From assembly GCA_900552605.1 (NCBI GenBank), contig USAR01000118.1, positions 1-5,348 on the forward strand: a stretch of 5,348 bases of DNA, given 5' to 3'. This DNA comes from an uncultured Oscillospiraceae bacterium (lineage in GTDB: Bacteria; Bacillota; Clostridia; Oscillospirales; Acutalibacteraceae). Every line of letters starts with the position of its first letter. Within the stretch, counting starts at the first letter, position 1. The position numbers were made by a program, and so were the translations under genes. Shown here piece by piece: positions 1 through 5,340 of this stretch. Under the pieces are notes generated by a model. It was not told the origin of the DNA. It ran no database searches and saw only the letters and a program-made list of their open reading frames with translations.

Positions 1-20
1 AAAGCCGATAAATCGGCTTT
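1..20. terminator. Terminator-like hairpin at left window edge
   Basis: AAAGCCGA and TCGGCTTT pair perfectly over 8 bp around a TAAA loop, with A-rich and T-rich sides on either flank. This is the usual shape of a short bidirectional intrinsic terminator. On the plus strand it is followed by TTTTG; on the minus strand the tail would lie outside the window. It could end a plus-strand gene lying to the left, or end anything transcribed leftwards past the main operon terminator. The hairpin is directly visible; which strand uses it cannot be decided here. Confidence 0.6.
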
Positions 21-22
21 TG

Positions 23-38
23 CATCGCCGCGGCGATG
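23..38. repeat. Perfect GC-rich 16-bp palindrome
   Basis: CATCGCCG followed directly by CGGCGATG is a perfect palindrome with no spacer, immediately beside the hairpin at 1-20. It lies at the start of a patch (about 22-58) much richer in G and C than the surrounding DNA. It may be a REP-like intergenic element or a protein site. No function can be assigned. Confidence 0.45.
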
Positions 39-122
39 TGCGCCGGGGCGCGGGCAACCGCAAAGACCGACGGGAAAGAAAAGGGTTTCGGCGAAGCTTT
101 ACAAAAACAAACAACTTGAAAA

Positions 123-191
123 GACCTGCCGCTGTAATAAATCTCCCGTAAAAGCAGTAAAGCACTGCTGCGATGTTGAGCACCGCAGGTC
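123..191 (-). other. Possible small structured RNA
   Basis: Read on the minus strand, a 7-bp closing stem (GACCTGC at 191-185 with GCAGGTC at 129-123) encloses two hairpins. One is GCGGTG/CATCGC around CTCAA, with a G-U pair that becomes an A-C mismatch on the plus strand; its first two bases compete with the closing stem. The other is AGCAGT/ACTGCT around GCTTT (169-153). The closing stem is followed by TTTT, as at the end of a terminated RNA. The wobble pair and the T tail both favour the minus strand. I do not recognise it as a known RNA family, and no good promoter is visible between it and the operon terminator. It could also be a second, long-loop terminator or a chance structure. Confidence 0.3.
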
Positions 192-285
192 GTTTTACAT
201 AATTTTTAAAGCAGCTTTTATACAGCACCTCTGATATTGTCGGTGAGGTTTGGAAAAATCTTCCGCTTTGTTGCAGTACACAAAA

Positions 286-325
286 AAACAGCACTTCGGC
301 AAAGCTCATTGCCGAAGCGCTGTTT
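286..325 (-). terminator. Strong intrinsic terminator of the operon
   Basis: On the minus strand, AAACAGCGCTTCGGCAA and TTGCCGAAGTGCTGTTT form a 17-bp stem around the 6-nt loop at 303-308, and a run of Ts follows. The single non-Watson-Crick position is a G-U pair on the minus strand but an A-C mismatch on the plus strand, so the structure is built for leftward transcription. It begins 9 nt after the stop codon of the deacetylase gene and is the obvious 3' end of the four-gene transcript. Confidence 0.9.
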
Positions 326-334
326 AATGCCGTA

Positions 335-1594
335 TCAGTTTGCCACAGCGTGATGAACTGCCGGTGTTTTATCGGTTATCGGCCTAAAAACATAACCGTT
401 GTTATAACCGTAATCAATTACACTTTGCAGTGCAGAGGCTGTTGTGGTTTTGGTGCTTGCATCGTGCATCAGCACGACATTTGTGCGTTTTTTTCTAAGA
501 CCGTATACGCTTGCTTTATATATGCGCGATCGCGCTGCGGTAATAGCGACGGCATCTTCGCTGCTCACGTTCCAATCGAAATACGCAATTCCCTTTTTGT
601 TCATCCGTTTTGTAAGCGCTGTCATAACTCCGCTGCAATAATTGGTGCTTACCATATTGCTGCTGCCGCCGGGGAAACGCATAACCTTAACGTCATAGTT
701 AAAATCTTTTTTAATCTTCTTTGAAAGCTTATTATAGTATCTCATAAACTCTGCTTCGGATCTGTATATCTTAGCGTAGTCGTGCGAGTAGCAATGAATA
801 CCCAAGGTATGCCCATCGTTTATAATGCGCTTAACAAGCTTTTTGTTTTGCTTTGAATAGTTGATTATAAAGAACGTTGCCTTTACGTTGTTGCGCTTTA
901 ATGTGTTCAGAACGCGCGGCGTTACATTGCTGCTCGGTCCGTCGTCAAAAGTAAGACAAATTACATTTTTTTTAGAAGTTTTATATTTAGGCTTTTTAAC
1001 ATTAACGATCTTATAGCTGTTATAATCGCCGTATGTTTTCTTTCCGTCCTTCTTAAAAAATGCCCTTACCCTTACATAGTATTTACCTGCTGTCATACCG
1101 CGTGCCGAAGCTGTTGTTTTTCCATACACCCACACACTGTCAGCTTTCTTAAAGCTCTTGCTTTTTGAATACTGCATTTGATAGCCTGTGGCTTTTTTAA
1201 CAGCTCCCCACTTTGCCGTAAGCTCCATAACCTTTTGGGAACTGAGCTTAAGTCTTTTTGCCTTTTGCGGAATCACCGAAAAGCTTTTCAAAACCGTGCC
1301 GCTGTAATTGCCGATACCGTCAATAATAACTTTGGCTTTTCCTATTTCTGTGTTGTTCTGAAGCCTGACAGTGTAGTCCGTTCCTGCTGTCAGCTCTTTT
1401 TCGCCGACAGTCACTTTAACCTGCGGCGCTTGAGTCTTGCCGTTATACGTAAAACGAGTTTTTGAAAGCTGCACGTTTTGTGCGGTTATCACTGTTTTCG
1501 TAACAGTCTGCTGTCCCTCGGCAAAGGTGGGAAAAGCAGCAACAGATAACAACATCAGAATTGCCGACACAGCGGAAACCGTCTTTTTAAACAT
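335..1594 (-). CDS. Secreted polysaccharide deacetylase (NodB fold, CE4) with Ig-like and FnIII domains
   Basis: The 419-residue product should remove acetyl groups from N-acetylated sugars, probably in peptidoglycan or another surface glycan, outside the membrane. Residues 1-25 are a signal peptide (MFKK, hydrophobic core, cleavage likely after PTFA). Residues ~40-109 are an Ig-like repeat of the clostridial surface type (YNGK, GTDYTV, GNYSGTV). Residues ~112-200 are a fibronectin-III domain (GYQMQYS, YYVRVRA). The NodB domain fills ~210-405 with all family motifs: TFDDGP 215-220 (Asp217 likely base, Asp218 metal ligand), HCYSH 267-271 (metal His267 and His271), RFPGG 306-310, DW 340-341 and LMHD 375-378. 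It looks catalytically intact. The chosen ATG has AGGAGGG 7 nt upstream; a TTG six codons earlier would lie across that site. It is the last gene before the terminator, 37 nt after the permease. Lack of a sortase signal or other visible anchor suggests release or charge-based wall binding. The exact substrate (GlcNAc or MurNAc residues, or another glycan) is unknown. Confidence 0.92.
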   Translation of the reverse strand: MFKKTVSAVSAILMLLSVAAFPTFAEGQQTVTKTVITAQNVQLSKTRFTYNGKTQAPQVKVTVGEKELTAGTDYTVRLQNNTEIGKAKVIIDGIGNYSGTVLKSFSVIPQKAKRLKLSSQKVMELTAKWGAVKKATGYQMQYSKSKSFKKADSVWVYGKTTASARGMTAGKYYVRVRAFFKKDGKKTYGDYNSYKIVNVKKPKYKTSKKNVICLTFDDGPSSNVTPRVLNTLKRNNVKATFFIINYSKQNKKLVKRIINDGHTLGIHCYSHDYAKIYRSEAEFMRYYNKLSKKIKKDFNYDVKVMRFPGGSSNMVSTNYCSGVMTALTKRMNKKGIAYFDWNVSSEDAVAITAARSRIYKASVYGLRKKRTNVVLMHDASTKTTTASALQSVIDYGYNNGYVFRPITDKTPAVHHAVAN

Positions 1595-1601
1595 TGTAAA
1601 A

Positions 1602-1608
1602 CCCTCCT
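1602..1608 (-). promoter_or_regulatory. Ribosome binding site deciding the deacetylase start
   Basis: AGGAGGG on the minus strand sits 7 nt before the ATG at 1594-1592. It rules out the upstream in-frame TTG at 1612, whose codons would overlap this site, and it gives a protein that begins with a normal signal peptide (MFKK). Confidence 0.85.
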
Positions 1609-1631
1609 GCAATATTTCGCTTTATTACCAA

Positions 1632-3692
1632 TCATTCCACAGCAAGCTTTTTAAAATACTCAACCTGCTCCTTTGTAAGCTTTACAAAAATGTCGCAGTA
1701 TTCAGCCTGATAGTTTTCCTCGTTGTAGTTTGTTTTGGTCAATCTCAAAACAGGGTCGTCTGCTTTGATACCGGTAAGCTCTGCATTTTTAATTATATCA
1801 TACATCTTTTCGCTGTCAACAGCGGTATAATCAACATATTCACCGTTGTTGAACACACCGCCGTAAAGCTGCATTTGCATATTGTCCGTACCGGAACTTA
1901 ATTTGATATCGGAAAGCATCTTCTCGCGGTTTTTAACGCTGATTTTTTCAACTGCCGAATAATAAGCCGTAACTGCTTTATTATATTTTATATAAACCGG
2001 CAGAGTAATAGAATAACTATCAACTCCCACAACAGTGTCCACCTGCAACGAAAACACCCGCGAGCTGCCGTATGTTGCGCCGTATCCTATAAGGGTATTG
2101 TAATGCTCTGCAAATCCAACTGTACCGTCGGCGATATCTTCAAGATATGCTTTGTAAATTCTTTTGGCGTCCTTAGCGCTCAGCTGTGCGGTTTCACCTA
2201 TAAAGCTTACCGAAGTTTCGACAGCGTCGGCGCTCGGAAGCTTAGTGAAAATCTTTTTGTAATCATCGTTCTTTTCAAGTGCTTTAAGAAGCAGATTGTT
2301 GTTGCTTTCCGACACCATGATTTTTCTTATATGGTTTGTGCCGGCATATTTTATGATAACGCTCCATTCGGTCCTGTTATCCTGCCAACCGGAATAATCG
2401 GTATTGCTGTTTGATGACAAAACCTTACGGTCATACTCAACATTCTCTTTTAAAGAGCTTGATATAACATTTCTGATTTCACGGTCGGTTATTTTAATCT
2501 TTGATGTTTGCGCGGCATAATATCCGTTGTCGCCTGTTTGACTTATTGTAACGCTGTCTATATCGGCAGCGCTCGGGGTAAACGACAAGACCGAGTATGT
2601 TACGCCGAGCATAAGCAAAAGCGCGCAAAGATCCACTGCCAACGAAATAAAGAATCCGGGCATTGCTTTTACCATCTGTTTTGCACTGCGTGTTGCAATA
2701 AGCTCATAGCTGCAATAAACGATAAAGGCAAAAGCTGCGGTCGCAATAACTATCAAGGGATCGGTAACACTTACACCATGCGTTTGCATCACAAACAATT
2801 CAACCGAGAGCAATAGTCCCACTATGGCGCCGATCGCAATTCTAATAACCGCTCTCATTTTATCTGAAATGGCTGTTTTTTCAGCAGTCTCGCTCTTGCG
2901 GCGCTTAAACAAAGCCCATCCGAGCAAAAGATACACGGTTCCCAAAATTGCGGTATACAGATATGCTGTAAGAGAATTGTCTGTAACTACTTCTCCTCCA
3001 AACAACAAGCCGCCCATTGTCAAAACAAAGTTAACGGGGATATTCATGCTTTGCGAAAGCAATCCGAATGAAGCCATAGGGTCGGCAACGGTAAGGCTTG
3101 AAGCCGATGTGGAAAGAATCGCACTGATGAAAATGCGCGGAGCGAAAATTATTAAAAGCGCGGTAACAATGTTTGAAAACACTGTGCCCGTTATGCTGAC
3201 AGCAAGCGCCACAGCCGCCATAATATAAAAAGACGAAACAAGCACTGTTAAAAGATACAACAGTGACGAAAGCACCTTAAAAACAAAATACTTTGTAAAA
3301 GCCAGATAAATTACAGCCGGTATAACCGAGCTTACAATCGTTGAAAACAATACCCAAGTAAACACCGCCGCAATATTGCTGAAATAAAGCTCGGTGCGTG
3401 TTTTTGGTGTTGAAAAGTAAAAGTCGCTTGCCGCGCGTGAGGTCGTAAAGCGAAATGCCATAATCGTCATAAGAGGGGCAATAACGCAAAACATAAGAAT
3501 AAGCAGCGGATTTGCGCCTAAAAGGCTTACATATTCCCTTTGTCCTATTTCGTTGTTGTTGATTGAGGTAAGAACTTCTCCGATTGCACTGAGTGCGGAA
3601 ACAAGAGTTAACAGCACCGTTGTTATAACACCGAAGCTTCTTGTTATTCTCAAACCCTCTTTATATGCGCCCAAATCAAAAATCTTTTTCAC
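1632..3692 (-). CDS. ABC-2 type permease with large extracytoplasmic C-terminal domain (YtrC-like)
   Basis: The 686-residue membrane partner of the adjacent ATPase. About nine membrane segments are visible (roughly residues 21-42, 62-80, 107-133, 138-165, 170-192, 241-262, 281-302, 312-328, 347-368). Positive loops after segment 2 (TSRAASDFYFSTPKTRTE), segment 6 (KRRKSE) and segment 8 (ATRSAKQMVK) place the N-terminus inside and the C-terminus outside. The loop DFYFSTPKTRTELYF matches the DFYxSLPxSRxxLY-type signature of permeases encoded next to YtrA-type regulators. Residues ~370-686 form a soluble domain with no further membrane segment, predicted to be extracytoplasmic; from memory such tails resemble DUF6449-like domains, unverified. 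The GTG start at 3692-3690 is chosen because GGAGGG stands 8 nt upstream and the ATPase stop is only 4 nt away. Upstream ATGs at 3713 and 3737 overlap the ATPase and lack a good site. The transported substrate is unknown; a sensing or resistance role rather than bulk transport is possible. Confidence 0.85.
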   Translation of the reverse strand: MKKIFDLGAYKEGLRITRSFGVITTVLLTLVSALSAIGEVLTSINNNEIGQREYVSLLGANPLLILMFCVIAPLMTIMAFRFTTSRAASDFYFSTPKTRTELYFSNIAAVFTWVLFSTIVSSVIPAVIYLAFTKYFVFKVLSSLLYLLTVLVSSFYIMAAVALAVSITGTVFSNIVTALLIIFAPRIFISAILSTSASSLTVADPMASFGLLSQSMNIPVNFVLTMGGLLFGGEVVTDNSLTAYLYTAILGTVYLLLGWALFKRRKSETAEKTAISDKMRAVIRIAIGAIVGLLLSVELFVMQTHGVSVTDPLIVIATAAFAFIVYCSYELIATRSAKQMVKAMPGFFISLAVDLCALLLMLGVTYSVLSFTPSAADIDSVTISQTGDNGYYAAQTSKIKITDREIRNVISSSLKENVEYDRKVLSSNSNTDYSGWQDNRTEWSVIIKYAGTNHIRKIMVSESNNNLLLKALEKNDDYKKIFTKLPSADAVETSVSFIGETAQLSAKDAKRIYKAYLEDIADGTVGFAEHYNTLIGYGATYGSSRVFSLQVDTVVGVDSYSITLPVYIKYNKAVTAYYSAVEKISVKNREKMLSDIKLSSGTDNMQMQLYGGVFNNGEYVDYTAVDSEKMYDIIKNAELTGIKADDPVLRLTKTNYNEENYQAEYCDIFVKLTKEQVEYFKKLAVE

Positions 3693-3696
3693 CTGA

Positions 3697-4599
3697 TTAA
3701 CCCTCCGTTTCATTTCTGAAATCATAGCCCAAGGCACTCATTTCATAAGTAAATACTTCCTCAAGCGAAAGCGGAAGAACGTCGAGAATAAGCGGCATAA
3801 GCATTTTAAGCTTTGATACGGTTTCTTCTTTATTGCCACGGATTATCATATTGGAAACCGAGCCTTTTTTGGAAAAATGCAGAATGTCGATCCCATCAAA
3901 TGCGGACTTATCGTAATCTTGAGAAAGTGCGATTTGAATTTTAAAAAGAGAGGTTTTAAGGTCGTTGATATCCCTTTCGAAAACCAAGCCGCCCTTATGC
4001 AAAAGCGCAAGCTGATCGCAGGTATCCTCAAGCTCTCTTAATGAGTGCGATGTGATTATGGCGGTCGCTTTTTTCTCTGCCACTTCCGAATAAATTATAT
4101 CCTTAATAACATTGCGAACAACAGGGTCAAGGCCGTCGAAGGTCTCATCAAAAAAGATGTATTTAGGATGCACGGAAAGTGCAAGCAAAATTGCCGCCTG
4201 CCGTTTCATTCCTTTTGAAAAGCCGTTTATGCTTTTCCTTGTGTCAAGCTGAAGCTTATATGACAGCGTGCGGAATTTTTCAAAATCAAAACCTTCATGT
4301 AATGTGTTGTAAAGCTGTGCCATTCTTTCCATATTTGCACCGGGCAAAAAGAAAAGTTCATCCGGCACATACATGAATTTTTCTTTTGCCTGCGGATTTT
4401 CCAAAACAGGCATACCGTCAATCTCCACACTGCCCTCGTCCGGTTTATATACCCCCGTTATCAGCCGCAGAAATGTCGATTTACCTGCACCGTTAGAGCC
4501 TACCATACCGTAAATGCAACCCTCGTTTATGTTGCAGGTAACGCCTCCGAGCGCCGTGAAATCGCCGAAACGTTTAACCAGATTATTAACAGTTATCAT
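3697..4599 (-). CDS. ABC transporter ATP-binding protein (YtrB-like)
   Basis: The 300-residue cytoplasmic ATPase should power the permease encoded next. Walker A is GSNGAGKST (34-42), the signature is FSKGMKRQ (127-134, in place of LSGGQ), Walker B is YIFFDETFDGLDP (147-159, Glu152 catalytic), and the switch histidine is His185 in TSHSLRELED. The Q-loop region reads FMYVPDELFF with no glutamine, and Walker B has DET where most relatives have DEP. The first of these is common in ABC-2 antibiotic-type ATPases from memory; the Thr is less usual. Residues ~205-300 form the small C-terminal extension typical of this group (SLEEVF at 278-283). The ATG overlaps the regulator stop as ATGA, with GAGGAGG 7 nt upstream inside the regulator gene, so the two are probably translationally coupled. 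An active ATPase is well supported; the cargo is not identifiable. Confidence 0.93.
   Translation of the reverse strand: MITVNNLVKRFGDFTALGGVTCNINEGCIYGMVGSNGAGKSTFLRLITGVYKPDEGSVEIDGMPVLENPQAKEKFMYVPDELFFLPGANMERMAQLYNTLHEGFDFEKFRTLSYKLQLDTRKSINGFSKGMKRQAAILLALSVHPKYIFFDETFDGLDPVVRNVIKDIIYSEVAEKKATAIITSHSLRELEDTCDQLALLHKGGLVFERDINDLKTSLFKIQIALSQDYDKSAFDGIDILHFSKKGSVSNMIIRGNKEETVSKLKMLMPLILDVLPLSLEEVFTYEMSALGYDFRNETEG
3701..3706 (-). promoter_or_regulatory. Ribosome binding site of the permease gene
   Basis: GGAGGG on the minus strand lies within the last sense codons of the ATPase gene, 8 nt before the permease GTG at 3692. It supports the short 4-nt gap between the genes and argues against the longer upstream ATG starts. 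Confidence 0.75.
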
Positions 4600-4973
4600 T
4601 TATTGTCCTCCTCACCGAATACATTGTTTAGTAAATTAAGAACGTCGTGTTTTGTAATGCCCGCAAGCCTTAATTCCTCCAAAAGCCTTTGTAGCTCGTC
4701 TATTCTCTTTCTGCCCGAAAGAGATATAAGCTCTTTTGCATTTTCTGCAACAAAGCAACCTTTTCCCGGCACAGAAAAAAGCACTCCGCGCCTGTCAAGC
4801 TCTGTATATGCTTTTTGTATTGTGTTTGGATTAACCGAAAGCTTAACGGAAAGCCTGCGAACCGACGGCATCGCATCGCCGCCGTTTAAAACGCCAAGCA
4901 AAATGTAACGTTCGGTTTGTGTAACAAGCTGCTCATAAACCGGCTGCTGCGACATTGTGTCTATAATAAACAT
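4596..4973 (-). CDS. GntR-family transcriptional regulator, YtrA subfamily
   Basis: A 125-residue DNA-binding protein, probably the autorepressor of this operon. It has the N-terminal winged helix of GntR proteins: PVYEQLVTQTERYI (11-24), the recognition segment around PSVRRLSVKLSVNPNTIQKA (36-55), then the wing GVLFSVPGKGCFVA (63-76). The remaining ~45 residues (IDELQRLLEELRL and following) form a short helical tail, too small for the effector domains of FadR or HutC types. This compact size is typical of YtrA regulators (about 120-130 residues), which are usually encoded first in an operon with ABC transporter genes, as here. The start at the ATG of MFIIDTMSQQ is preceded by AAGGAGG at 6 nt; a longer in-frame start at 5048 would read through the promoter and operator. 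Its stop overlaps the ATPase start by 4 nt. What relieves repression is not visible; YtrA in Bacillus responds to certain cell-wall antibiotics. Confidence 0.92.
   Translation of the reverse strand: MFIIDTMSQQPVYEQLVTQTERYILLGVLNGGDAMPSVRRLSVKLSVNPNTIQKAYTELDRRGVLFSVPGKGCFVAENAKELISLSGRKRIDELQRLLEELRLAGITKHDVLNLLNNVFGEEDNK
4607..4613 (-). promoter_or_regulatory. Ribosome binding site of the ATPase gene
   Basis: GAGGAGG on the minus strand lies inside the final codons of the regulator (Gly-Glu-Glu-Asp), 7 nt before the ATPase ATG. Together with the ATGA overlap it predicts coupled translation of regulator and ATPase. Confidence 0.75.
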
Positions 4974-4979
4974 TTTACG

Positions 4980-4986
4980 CCTCCTT
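4980..4986 (-). promoter_or_regulatory. Ribosome binding site of the regulator gene
   Basis: AAGGAGG on the minus strand stands 6 nt before the ATG at 4973-4971. It fixes the start of the regulator at MFIIDT rather than 25 codons earlier and leaves a short untranslated leader of roughly 46 nt. Confidence 0.85.
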
Positions 4987-4997
4987 CTTTCCTGTTC

Positions 4998-5024
4998 AAC
5001 TGTACTAACACGAATAGTACGGTT
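4998..5024. promoter_or_regulatory. Palindromic operator, likely bound by the GntR regulator
   Basis: AACTGTACTA, 7 nt, then TAGTACGGTT: arms of 10 bp with one mismatch, and a perfect GTACTA/TAGTAC core. It begins just downstream of the -10 box and covers the predicted transcription start, so a bound dimer would block initiation. From memory, YtrA-type regulators recognise GTACTA/TAGTAC-like palindromes in this position; the exact consensus should be checked. Its place directly before the regulator's own gene supports autoregulation. Confidence 0.8.
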
Positions 5025-5026
5025 AT

Positions 5027-5055
5027 AATATATCCGACTTTTCTTCATTTGTCAA
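5027..5055 (-). promoter_or_regulatory. Sigma-A-type promoter of the operon
   Basis: On the minus strand, a consensus -35 box TTGACA (5055-5050) is followed after 17 nt by TATATT (5032-5027), one base from the TATAAT consensus. Transcription should start near 5020, giving a short leader before the regulator. The -35 box is consensus, so the promoter is probably strong unless repressed. DNA upstream of the -35 box is AT-rich. Confidence 0.85.
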
Positions 5056-5061
5056 GTGTTT

Positions 5062-5095
5062 TTGAGAAATTATTGTATGTATAGCTTTTTCTCAA
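5062..5095. repeat. Inverted repeat upstream of the promoter
   Basis: TTGAGAAA (5062-5069) and TTTCTCAA (5088-5095) form a perfect 8-bp inverted repeat with an 18-nt AT-rich spacer, just upstream of the -35 box and centred near -58 relative to the predicted start. It could be a site for a second regulator. As a plus-strand RNA it is followed by TGTTTTTT and could be a weak terminator. Neither role is proven. Confidence 0.35.
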
Positions 5096-5179
5096 TGTTT
5101 TTTAAAATATTGATTGCGTTTGCACAGACCTAAAAACTCATCGCCATCCCACGTCTGCGGCATCACCCGCGCGCAGCGC

Positions 5180-5271
5180 CAACCGTTTTTTCAAAGTTTT
5201 CTGTGTTTATTTTAACTACCGCTTAAAGCATAGGCTGACGAGAAGCAAAAGTATCGAGAAAAAAACGGTTG
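5180..5271. repeat. 12-bp inverted repeat in the upstream non-coding region
   Basis: CAACCGTTTTTT (5180-5191) and AAAAAACGGTTG (5260-5271) are perfect inverted copies 68 nt apart. No open reading frame of note lies between them. They could be ends of a small dispersed element, or the right arm could simply be the T-rich tail that follows the hairpin at 5274-5295 on the minus strand. The rest of 5096-5348, apart from the hairpins listed, shows no gene that I can support. Confidence 0.35.
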
Positions 5272-5273
5272 AA

Positions 5274-5295
5274 AGAGCCGCCGAACGGCGGCTCT
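5274..5295 (-). terminator. Terminator-like GC-rich hairpin
   Basis: AGAGCCGCC and GGCGGCTCT pair perfectly over 9 bp around a 4-nt loop. On the minus strand it is followed by TTTC and, 5 nt later, by a run of seven Ts; on the plus strand no T run follows. It probably ends a minus-strand gene lying to the right of the window, which would isolate this operon from upstream transcription. Confidence 0.6.
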
Positions 5296-5306
5296 CAGAC
5301 TGTCGA

Positions 5307-5340
5307 ATAACCCCAAATCTCAAGCGAGGTTTGGGGTTAT
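5307..5340. terminator. Long hairpin at right window edge
   Basis: ATAACCCCAAATCTC and GAGGTTTGGGGTTAT form a 15-bp stem around AAGC. The one wobble is U-G on the plus strand and A-C on the minus strand, which favours a plus-strand RNA. The tail is GAATTTTA, not a clean T run, so a terminator role is possible but not certain. It may instead belong to an intergenic repeat. Confidence 0.45.

Noticed and set aside
123..191. tRNA, because of a 7-bp closing stem and about 69-nt length
   Set aside because: No T-loop GTTCRA motif, no D-arm pattern and no anticodon arm in the right place on either strand.
1..234. Plus-strand frame open for 77 codons up to a TGA at 232-234
   Set aside because: It has no ATG in frame, runs through the terminator-like hairpin at 1-20 and the palindrome at 23-38, and is oddly rich in Cys, Arg and Lys. 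The opposite strand is also open over much of the stretch, so this is probably chance.
1595..1612. TTG start for the deacetylase six codons upstream
   Set aside because: The extra codons contain the AGGAGGG ribosome binding site of the downstream ATG and would spoil the signal peptide start.
1595..1720. Separate promoter for the deacetylase in the end of the permease gene
   Set aside because: TTGAGT and TTGCTG are present, but neither has a plausible -10 box at 16-18 nt spacing.
1437..1901. 154-codon plus-strand reading frame
   Set aside because: It lies antisense across the end of the permease and start of the deacetylase, both of which have strong family features; no domain is recognisable in it.
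2824..3228. 134-codon plus-strand reading frame
   Set aside because: Antisense to membrane segments of the permease; its composition reflects the opposite strand and there is no ribosome binding site that I can see.
3693..3737. ATG starts for the permease at 3737 or 3713
   Set aside because: They overlap the ATPase gene and lack a clear ribosome binding site, whereas the GTG at 3692 has GGAGGG at 8 nt.
4974..5048. In-frame N-terminal extension of the GntR regulator beginning at 5048
   Set aside because: It would place the -10 box, operator and ribosome binding site inside the coding sequence. The ATG at 4973 has an ideal AAGGAGG at 6 nt and gives a normal YtrA-type length.
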